Positions 1 to 4,705 of a stretch of 5,513 nt of DNA are shown piece after piece (positions within the stretch are counted from its first letter, which is position 1; every line of letters begins with the position of its first letter). Under the pieces are notes generated by a model that was given only the letters and a program-made list of their open reading frames with translations, did not search any database and had not been told where the DNA came from. The DNA is from Novosphingobium sp. (GTDB lineage: Bacteria > Pseudomonadota > Alphaproteobacteria > Sphingomonadales > Sphingomonadaceae): contig JAIXYF010000229.1 in NCBI GenBank assembly GCA_027490345.1, positions 1 through 5,513 of the forward strand, read 5' to 3'. Position numbers and translations under genes: made by a program.

Positions 1-1
1 G

Positions 2-64
2 GTTTTGCTGGGCGGGCTTTCCGTGTTGATCGGTTTGATGGCGGAGCGCGCTTCGGGGCTTTGA
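2..64 (+). CDS. C-terminal end of an unidentified, probably membrane protein (partial)
   Basis: The second reading frame is open from the left edge to a TGA at 62-64 and encodes VLLGGLSVLIGLMAERASGL. This is a hydrophobic stretch of about 13 residues ending in a short polar tail, as at the C-terminus of an integral membrane protein. It ends before a 93-bp intergenic stretch with two hairpins and is convergent with the tRNA gene. Only 20 residues are visible, so no family can be named and the reading could be chance. Confidence 0.4.
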   Translation, partial: VLLGGLSVLIGLMAERASGL

Positions 65-82
65 AAGGCGCGGTCCCGAAAG

Positions 83-102
83 GCACGCACCGCCCTGCGT
101 GC
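83..102. repeat. Perfect 7-bp inverted repeat (possible weak terminator)
   Basis: GCACGCA at 83-89 and TGCGTGC at 96-102 form a perfect 7-bp stem with a 6-nt loop. It lies 18 nt after the TGA of the left-edge gene. No T-tract follows on the plus strand. On the minus strand only CTTTC follows. It may help end or stabilise the plus-strand transcript, but it is not a canonical intrinsic terminator. Confidence 0.35.
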
Positions 103-112
103 TACACCCGGG

Positions 113-134
113 AAAAATGGGGCCTTTGCGGCCC
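113..134 (-). terminator. Rho-independent terminator after tRNA-Pro
   Basis: Read on the minus strand, GGGCC-GCAAA-GGCCC (134 to 120) forms a 5-bp all-GC stem with a 5-nt loop. It is followed two nucleotides later by TTTTT (117-113). It begins 23 nt after the encoded CCA end of the tRNA, a normal position for a tRNA terminator. The stem is short, so its strength is uncertain, but stem plus T-run in the correct orientation is a good match. Confidence 0.6.
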
Positions 135-157
135 GATCCAACTACAATGGAACGAAG

Positions 158-234
158 TGGTCGGGGAAAGAGGATTCGAACCTCCGGCCCCTGCCTCCCG
201 AAGACAGTGCTCTACCAGGCTGAGCTATTCCCCG
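158..234 (-). tRNA. tRNA-Pro (anticodon CGG)
   Basis: The minus strand folds into a complete 77-nt cloverleaf. The acceptor CGGGGAA pairs with TTCCCCG, followed by discriminator A and an encoded CCA at 160-158. The D arm is GCTC/GAGC with GG in the loop. The anticodon stem CTGTC/GGCAG contains one G-U pair and has the 7-nt loop TTCGGGA. The variable loop is 5 nt. The T arm is GGAGG/CCTCT with loop TTCGAAT. The anticodon CGG (200-198) reads the proline codon CCG. The C1-G72 pair, A73 and G35-G36 are the usual bacterial proline identity features. The CGG isoacceptor is expected to be useful in a GC-rich genome where CCG is common. Confidence 0.97.
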
Positions 235-291
235 ACCGATCGTTCACTTCCGAAACACCCGGATGGGCGCCCGGAAGCGAGGCAGGGGCGC

Positions 292-320
292 GCTATAGGC
301 GGGGCATTCGTGAGTGACAA
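292..320 (-). promoter_or_regulatory. Sigma70-type promoter for tRNA-Pro
   Basis: On the minus strand, TTGTCA (320-315, five of six to TTGACA) is followed after exactly 17 nt by TATAGC (297-292, four of six to TATAAT). A GC-rich discriminator, CGCCCC, follows directly, as is typical of stable-RNA promoters under growth-rate or stringent control. Transcription would start about 50 nt before the tRNA 5' end, leaving a leader for processing. The site lies between the chemoreceptor stop codon and the tRNA on the same strand. Confidence 0.6.
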
Positions 321-363
321 GCACCCTTTTTGCAAGAAATCGCATGGCCCCGCCCGCACCGCC

Positions 364-1920
364 TCAGGCAGCGCGGCGCAAGGGGGCTGCGGATGCCTGG
401 CTCGTAGCGGAAAGGCGGAAACGCGCGACCAGCGCCTGCAGAGTTTCGGCCTCGCGCAGCAGGCTGTGTGCGGCGGCGTTGCTTTCCTCCACCATCGCGG
501 CGTTCTGCTGGGTGACTTGATCGATGCGGCTGAAGCTGGCGCTTACCGTGCCGAGCGATTCCACCTGACCTGAGGATTCATCGGCAATGGCGCTGATCGC
601 GCCGCCGATCTCGCTCACGCGCTCGACAATCGTGCGCAGCACCGAGCCGGTTTCGCCCACCAGTTCGACCCCGGTGCCGACTTGCGCCGAGGATGCGCCG
701 ATCAGGTTCTTGATATCCTGCGCGGCATCAGCGCTGCGCTGGGCCAGCGCGCGCACTTCGGTGGCAACAACGGCAAAGCCCTTGCCCGCCTCGCCGGCGC
801 GGGCAGCCTCTACCCCGGCATTGAGCGCGAGGAGGTTGGTTTGGAAGGCAATGCCATCGATGATCGTGATGATCTGGGCGATTTCGCTGGACGACTGCGC
901 GATGGCATTCATCGCGGCAATCGCGCGTTCGACGACGGCGCCGCCAGTGGCGGCATCGGCTTGGGCATCGGCGGTGGTTTGGTTCACTGCTTCGGCGCGG
1001 CCGGCCGTGGCGCGGATGCCGGTTGCGAGCTGGCCGGTTGCCTCGCTGTTGGCCGCGATGGCGCTGGCCTGCGCTTCGGTGCGGCGGGCCAGATCATCCG
1101 AGGCGCTGCGGATTTCGGACGAGCCTGTGGCGATCTGCTGCGCAGCTGCCGTGACCCGGCCTAGCAACTGATCAAGATCGGCGGCGGCGGCGTTGAACGA
1201 GGTGCGCAGGGCTTCGTAGGCGGGGGGGAAGGGATCGGTGATGCGCAGCGCCAGATCGCCCTGCGCCATGGCTTCAAGCCGGGCGGCAACGGCACTGATC
1301 ACCGCGTTCTGTTCGGCCGACGCGCGGCTGCGTTCGGTGGCAGCATCGGCTTCGATACGTTCGGCCCGGGCGCGGATTTCGGCCTGATACTGGATTCGGC
1401 GCGCCACTTGTTCGCACAGGATCACAAGCGCGCCAGTCTCCGCCACAACAACAAGCGCGTGAAACACCACGCGCCCAAAGGCGGGGCCACCGACCCACAC
1501 CACATCGGGCGCGAGGAAATTGGCCAGCAGATGGTGCACGGCCGTCAGCCCGGCGGCAAGGATCACCGGGCGCCAATCGGCCATGGCGGCCAGCATGGCG
1601 AGCGCGGCGAAGAAGGTCATGTGGATATCGACCATGAAAGGATGGCCGGACCACTGATAAAGCACGATCATCGGAAAGGCCGCGATCGCGCTGGCCATCG
1701 CAAGGCGCGTGCCGCCATCGGCGCGGCCCTGCGCCACCAGCGCCAGCGGAATGGCGCCGACGGCCAACGCAAGGATGAGCGGGAGCGCGCCGGTTTCGGC
1801 AAAGGCGGTGCCCGCGCCGATTACCAGCAAGGCCAGCACACAGGTGGCGGCCAGAACCTTGAGGCCGTTGCGGCGAACGGCAAGCAGTTCGTCAATCGGG
1901 GCGGACATCGGGTTAGACAT
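364..1920 (-). CDS. Methyl-accepting chemotaxis protein with multi-pass membrane sensor domain
   Basis: This 518-residue chemoreceptor would signal through CheW/CheA to the flagellar motor or another output. Residues 20-170 are hydrophobic and read as about six membrane helices (near 22-40, 45-64, 73-89, 99-114, 117-135 and 150-169). They carry histidines H93, H100, H129, H130 and H154, and no large periplasmic ligand domain is present. Residues 171-255 are helical and HAMP-like (GDLALRITDPFPPAYEAL near 221-238). Residues 256-500 form the coiled-coil signalling domain, with the conserved hairpin tip at about 350-396 (IDGIAFQTNLLALNAGVEAA, then GKGFAVVATEVRALAQRSA). One tip residue is Gly369 where most receptors have Ala. 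The C-terminus (PLRRAA) has no CheR/CheB-tethering pentapeptide. The ATG at 1920 overlaps the stop of the upstream gene and has only a weak GGA upstream, so translation is probably coupled. Family assignment is certain; the ligand is unknown. Confidence 0.95.
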   Translation of the reverse strand: MSNPMSAPIDELLAVRRNGLKVLAATCVLALLVIGAGTAFAETGALPLILALAVGAIPLALVAQGRADGGTRLAMASAIAAFPMIVLYQWSGHPFMVDIHMTFFAALAMLAAMADWRPVILAAGLTAVHHLLANFLAPDVVWVGGPAFGRVVFHALVVVAETGALVILCEQVARRIQYQAEIRARAERIEADAATERSRASAEQNAVISAVAARLEAMAQGDLALRITDPFPPAYEALRTSFNAAAADLDQLLGRVTAAAQQIATGSSEIRSASDDLARRTEAQASAIAANSEATGQLATGIRATAGRAEAVNQTTADAQADAATGGAVVERAIAAMNAIAQSSSEIAQIITIIDGIAFQTNLLALNAGVEAARAGEAGKGFAVVATEVRALAQRSADAAQDIKNLIGASSAQVGTGVELVGETGSVLRTIVERVSEIGGAISAIADESSGQVESLGTVSASFSRIDQVTQQNAAMVEESNAAAHSLLREAETLQALVARFRLSATSQASAAPLRRAA

Positions 1921-2239
1921 GAGCTGGGTTTTCCGGAGGTTGGCAAAGGAAAGACGGGATAGCCAAGGCCAGTGCGCCGTCGCTGAGCGCGCGCAGACCC
2001 AAGCCCGGGGGCGGGGTGTTCAGGATCAGGCCGCCAAATGGACCCGCCCCGCCAATCGCACCGCCATGGGCCAGAGCCCAATCGAGCGCGGCGTGGTGGT
2101 TTGAGCCAAGCGGCAGATAAAGCGCGGCAAGGCCGGGCCGGGGGGCGAATTCGGCCAGCGCGATGACAAGAGCCAGCACGCCGCACTGTGCGGCGAGCGC
2201 GAGGCGGGGAGTCGGCAGGAAGGCAGTGGTGGATTGCAT
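1913..2239 (-). CDS. Small single-pass membrane protein of unknown function, coupled to the chemoreceptor
   Basis: This is a 108-residue protein I do not recognise. Residues 1-12 are polar. Residues 13-31 (LALAAQCGVLALVIALAEF) form one membrane segment or uncleaved signal anchor. Residues 32-108 are small-residue rich, with Gly/Ala/Pro runs and a Gly-rich stretch near 59-71, and would probably face the periplasm. The ATG is at 2239 without a clear Shine-Dalgarno sequence. The TAA at 1915-1913 lies inside the first codons of the chemoreceptor gene (ATGTCTAA, 8-nt overlap). Such an overlap strongly suggests one transcript and coupled translation, and it supports this being a real gene. A role as accessory subunit or modulator of the receptor is inference from position only. 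No cysteine pair, lipobox or catalytic motif is evident. Confidence 0.72.
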   Translation of the reverse strand: MQSTTAFLPTPRLALAAQCGVLALVIALAEFAPRPGLAALYLPLGSNHHAALDWALAHGGAIGGAGPFGGLILNTPPPGLGLRALSDGALALAIPSFLCQPPENPAHV

Positions 2240-2247
2240 GGTGCAGG

Positions 2248-2269
2248 CTTAGTCCGAAGTGGACTTAAG
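2248..2269. promoter_or_regulatory. Imperfect palindrome upstream of the chemoreceptor unit (candidate operator)
   Basis: CTTAGTCC at 2248-2255 is mirrored by GGACTTAAG at 2261-2269 across the spacer GAAGT. This gives eight pairs with one extra T in the right arm; the inner five (AGTCC/GGACT) pair perfectly. It begins 9 nt upstream of the ATG of the small membrane protein, in the divergent region shared with thyA. It could be a repressor site or a 5'-leader hairpin. No convincing sigma70 promoter was found for either divergent gene, so the regulatory role is unproven. Confidence 0.35.
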
Positions 2270-2283
2270 GCATGGAAGGGCGG

Positions 2284-2295
2284 GGTTAAGGTTAA
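2284..2295. repeat. Tandem GGTTAA repeat in the divergent region
   Basis: GGTTAA occurs twice back to back (2284-2289 and 2290-2295). The second copy is part of the palindrome GTTAAC (2291-2296). A further TTAA lies at 2265-2268. Three TTAA tetramers in about 30 bp are conspicuous in such GC-rich DNA. The spacing does not match the full alphaproteobacterial CtrA site (TTAA-N7-TTAA), so at most half-sites can be claimed. Confidence 0.3.
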
Positions 2296-2347
2296 CTGCG
2301 TACACCGGGCGCTGGTCAGTGCGGCAGGACATGGCTAGACAGAGCGC

Positions 2348-3316
2348 ATGGCCAGCGCCGCATCCCAGACCCGAGTCCCGCAAGGCGCGCAGCCTTCGCA
2401 TCCCGAACAGCAATACCTCGATCTGATGCGCCGCATCTGGGAGGAAGGCGACGCGCGGGTGGACCGCACGGGCATTGGGACACGCAGCGTGTTCGGCGCG
2501 CAGCTGCGCTTCGATCTGGCAGGCGGGGCGATGCCGCTGCTCACCACGAAGCGCGTCTACTGGAAGACGGCAACGCGCGAATTCCTGTGGTTCCTCACCG
2601 GCGATACCAACATCCGGGCGCTGTGTGCGCAGGGTGTGGAAATCTGGACTGACTGGCCGCTCGATCGCTACCGGCGCGAGACGGGCGATGCCATCAGCCG
2701 CAAGGACTTTTCGGCGCGGATCGTGGCGGATGCCGCGTTTGCCGCGCAATGGGGCGATCTGGGGCCGGTTTACGGCAAGCAATGGACCGATTGGCCGGTT
2801 TACGAGCCAGCGGGGGAAGGGCTGTTTGCGCGGCGCCCTGCGGGGATCAACCAGGTGGCCGAGGTGGTGGAAAGCCTGCGCAAGAATCCCGGCAGCCGGC
2901 GCCATATCGTCGAGGGGTGGAACGTGGCCGAGCTGGACGCGATGGCGCTGCCGCCGTGCCACAAGACCTACCAGTTCCATGTGGCGGACGGAAAGCTTTC
3001 CGGCCTGCTCTATCAGCGCAGCTGCGACGTGGCGCTGGGGCTGCCGTTCAACCTCTGGGGCGGGGCGCTGTTTATCCGGATGCTGGCGCAGCAGTGCGAT
3101 CTGGAGCCGGGCGAGCTGGTGTGGATGGGGGGCGATACGCACCTCTATCTGAACCACGCCGAACTGGTTGAAGCGCAGCTGGCGCGCGCGCCCGAAGGCC
3201 GCCCGAAGCTGGAGATCGTGCGGCGGCCGGAATCGATCTTCGAGTACAGAATCGAGGACTTTGTGGTGACGGATTATGCCCCGCAGGCGCATATTGCCGC
3301 GCCCGTGGCGGTTTGA
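2348..3316 (+). CDS. thyA: Thymidylate synthase ThyA
   Basis: This cytosolic enzyme methylates dUMP to dTMP using 5,10-methylenetetrahydrofolate and yields dihydrofolate. The 322-residue product has the family motifs in order: DRTG (R40, phosphate-binding loop), LLTTKR (64-69), EFLWFLTGDTNI (78-89), GDLGPVYGKQW (136-146), SRR (183-185), the active-site PPCH with catalytic C204, YQRSCDVALGLPFN (222-235; R224, D227 and N235 contact dUMP), GGDTHLYLNH (261-270; H265 and Y267), and the C-terminal APVAV. E. coli ThyA has 264 residues. The excess is a 20-residue Ala/Ser/Pro N-terminal extension and an insertion at about 101-135 before GDLGP, where long-form enzymes such as that of Lactobacillus casei also carry extra sequence. 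The ATG at 2348 is the first start after the in-frame TAG at 2336-2338. A later ATG at residue 27 would cut the fold. The Shine-Dalgarno sequence is poor (AGAG only 3 nt away). The stop is followed immediately by the bkd promoter; no dihydrofolate reductase gene is adjacent. Confidence 0.97.
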   Translation: MASAASQTRVPQGAQPSHPEQQYLDLMRRIWEEGDARVDRTGIGTRSVFGAQLRFDLAGGAMPLLTTKRVYWKTATREFLWFLTGDTNIRALCAQGVEIWTDWPLDRYRRETGDAISRKDFSARIVADAAFAAQWGDLGPVYGKQWTDWPVYEPAGEGLFARRPAGINQVAEVVESLRKNPGSRRHIVEGWNVAELDAMALPPCHKTYQFHVADGKLSGLLYQRSCDVALGLPFNLWGGALFIRMLAQQCDLEPGELVWMGGDTHLYLNHAELVEAQLARAPEGRPKLEIVRRPESIFEYRIEDFVVTDYAPQAHIAAPVAV

Positions 3317-3345
3317 TTGACTCGGAAAGCGCGTTGTAATATTAT
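3317..3345 (+). promoter_or_regulatory. Sigma70-type promoter of the bkd operon
   Basis: TTGACT (3317-3322, five of six to TTGACA) and TATTAT (3340-3345, five of six to TATAAT) are separated by exactly 17 nt. The -35 hexamer starts directly after the thyA stop codon. Predicted initiation near 3352 leaves a leader of about 40 nt before the bkdA1 start. An AT-rich palindrome overlaps the -10 region, so the promoter is probably controlled. I therefore read bkdA1-bkdA2 as transcribed separately from thyA, although read-through is not excluded because no thyA terminator is visible. Confidence 0.65.
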
Positions 3346-3364
3346 TATGCCGTAAGCTAATAAT
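3341..3364. promoter_or_regulatory. AT-rich palindrome over the bkd -10/start region (candidate operator)
   Basis: ATTATTA at 3341-3347 is mirrored by TAATAAT at 3358-3364. Just inside, GC (3349-3350) can pair with GC (3356-3357) if T3348 is bulged, leaving loop CGTAA. The repeat covers most of the -10 hexamer and the expected transcription start, the classic position for a repressor site. No T-tract follows, so a terminator is unlikely. Bkd operons in other bacteria are known to be controlled by dedicated regulators such as the Lrp-type BkdR of Pseudomonas putida. Which regulator would bind here is unknown. Confidence 0.45.
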
Positions 3365-3376
3365 GCGTCTCGCTCC

Positions 3377-3381
3377 GGAGG
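3377..3381 (+). promoter_or_regulatory. Ribosome binding site setting the bkdA1 GTG start
   Basis: GGAGG lies 10 nt before the GTG at 3392. The next in-frame candidate, ATG at 3416, has no Shine-Dalgarno sequence before it, so the GTG is preferred. Confidence 0.6.
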
Positions 3382-3391
3382 CGCGCCGGGA

Positions 3392-4705
3392 GTGACCGAT
3401 GCGGACGAATTGCGCATGACCGAGGGCACCAGAAGCAACCTTGCGCCCTTGCAGCTGCATGTGCCCGAACCGCGCTTTCGCCCCGGTGATGCGGTGGATT
3501 ACAGCCATCTGGCGATCCCGCCTGCCGGCGCGCAAGGCCGCCCGGATGAAGGCTGCGCTGCCAGCGAGACACACGGCCTGTGCCTTGATCTGGTGCGTGT
3601 GCTGGGCGACGACCACCGCGCGGTGGGGCCGTGGGATCCCAGGCTCGATCCCGAGGCCTTGCGGCGGATGCTGCGGCTGATGGCGCTGACCCGTGCGTTC
3701 GACGACCGGATGTATCGCGGGCAGCGGCAGGGCAAGACCAGCTTCTACATGAAATGCACGGGTGAGGAGGCGACTTCGATTGCGCCCGCCATGGCGCTGG
3801 CCAGCGATGACATGGTGTTTCCCAGTTATCGCCAGCAGGGCATCCTGATCGCGCGCGGCTATCCGATGACAGACATGATCAACCAGATCTATTCGAACAA
3901 GGCGGACAAGCTGAAAGGGCGGCAACTGCCGATCATGTATTCGGCCAAGGAAGCCTCGTTCTTCTCGATCTCGGGCAATCTCGCCACGCAATACCCGCAG
4001 GCTGTGGGCTGGGCGATGGCGAGCGCGATCGAAGGGGATACCCGGATAGCGGCGGCGTGGCTGGGCGAGGGTTCGACCGCCGAGGGCGACTTCCATTCCG
4101 CGATGACCTTTGCGGCGGTCTACAACGCGCCGGTGGTGTTCAATGTCGTGAACAACCAGTGGGCGATTTCGAGCTTTTCGGGCTTTGCCGGAGCGGAGCG
4201 GACGACCTTTGCGGCGCGGGCGATCGGCTATGGGATTGCTGGGCTCCGCGTGGACGGGAACGACCCACTGGCGGTCTATGCCGCATCGCGCTGGGCCGCG
4301 AACCGGGCGCGGGCGAATGGCGGGCCGACCTTGATCGAGCATTTCACTTACCGCGCGGAGGGCCATTCGACTTCGGACGATCCCGGCCAATACCGCAGCG
4401 TGCAGGAGCGCAGCGAATGGCCGCTGGGCGATCCCATCGCGCGGCTGGCGGCGCATCTGGAGGCGCTGGGCGAATGGACCCCGGAAGCGCACGCGGCGAT
4501 GGATCTGGAACTCGCGGAGCAGGTCAAGGCGGCTGCCAAGGCAGCTGAGGCCAATGGCGTGCTGGGCCACGGCCTGCACCATCCCTTCCGCACCCTGTTC
4601 GAGGACGTTTTCGAGGAACTGCCCTGGCATCTCAAGGAGCAAAGCGAGCAGGCGATCCGCGAGCGCCGGATCAAATGGCCCGAATGGAAGGAGGACGACG
4701 CGTGA
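3392..4705 (+). CDS. bkdA1: Branched-chain 2-oxoacid dehydrogenase E1 component, alpha subunit
   Basis: This subunit, with E1 beta, binds thiamine diphosphate. It decarboxylates 3-methyl-2-oxobutanoate and the related oxoacids from leucine and isoleucine, then passes the acyl group to the lipoyl domain of E2. The 437-residue product closely resembles Pseudomonas putida BkdA1 (about 410 residues) along its length, as I recall that sequence. Shared features are LHVPEP near the N-terminus (22-27), QGKTSFYMKCTGEEA (113-127), FPSYRQQGIL (143-152), LKGRQLPIMYS (174-184) and ISGNLATQ (193-200). The Mg-ThDP motif runs from GEG (225-227) to VVNNQWAIS (252-260), with Glu replacing the commoner Asp in GDG. 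HSTSDDP (325-331) matches the loop that carries the regulatory serines in the mammalian enzyme; phosphorylation here is not implied. The C-terminal tail (RRIKWPEWKEDDA) is slightly longer than in P. putida. The start is GTG. The stop overlaps the bkdA2 start (GTGA), so the two subunits are translationally coupled. Pyruvate dehydrogenase E1 alpha is a less likely alternative, given the BkdA1-specific N-terminal region. Confidence 0.95.
   Translation: MTDADELRMTEGTRSNLAPLQLHVPEPRFRPGDAVDYSHLAIPPAGAQGRPDEGCAASETHGLCLDLVRVLGDDHRAVGPWDPRLDPEALRRMLRLMALTRAFDDRMYRGQRQGKTSFYMKCTGEEATSIAPAMALASDDMVFPSYRQQGILIARGYPMTDMINQIYSNKADKLKGRQLPIMYSAKEASFFSISGNLATQYPQAVGWAMASAIEGDTRIAAAWLGEGSTAEGDFHSAMTFAAVYNAPVVFNVVNNQWAISSFSGFAGAERTTFAARAIGYGIAGLRVDGNDPLAVYAASRWAANRARANGGPTLIEHFTYRAEGHSTSDDPGQYRSVQERSEWPLGDPIARLAAHLEALGEWTPEAHAAMDLELAEQVKAAAKAAEANGVLGHGLHHPFRTLFEDVFEELPWHLKEQSEQAIRERRIKWPEWKEDDA
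4688..4694 (+). promoter_or_regulatory. Strong ribosome binding site for bkdA2
   Basis: AAGGAGG is embedded in the last codons of bkdA1 (Lys-Glu-Asp region) and sits 7 nt before the GTG at 4702. This fixes the bkdA2 start at 4702 rather than the in-frame GTG at 4714 or the ATG at 4747. Confidence 0.8.

Noticed and set aside
157..236. Alternative tRNA boundaries using GGTCGGGG/CCCCGACC as the acceptor stem.
   Set aside because: That pairing would consume the discriminator and CCA and shift the D and T arms out of register. The CGGGGAA/TTCCCCG acceptor gives a standard cloverleaf with an encoded CCA.
61..573. Plus-strand open frame of 170 codons from the left intergenic region.
   Set aside because: It runs through the tRNA gene and its promoter and then antisense to the chemoreceptor's C-terminus. 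The product resembles no protein.
587..1171. Plus-strand open frames opposite the chemoreceptor (also 682-1164 and 1408-1962).
   Set aside because: They are antisense to a certain chemoreceptor coding region, have low-complexity Ala/Ser/Arg products and lack ribosome binding sites.
1821..2186. Minus-strand frame of 121 codons overlapping the small membrane protein.
   Set aside because: Its product is Arg/Pro-rich and runs out of frame through both neighbouring minus-strand genes. The 1913-2239 frame has a membrane segment and a neat overlap with the receptor start.
3341..3364. The AT-rich hairpin as an intrinsic terminator for thyA.
   Set aside because: The stem is AT-rich and no T-run follows on the plus strand, and it overlaps a well-spaced promoter. 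An operator fits better.
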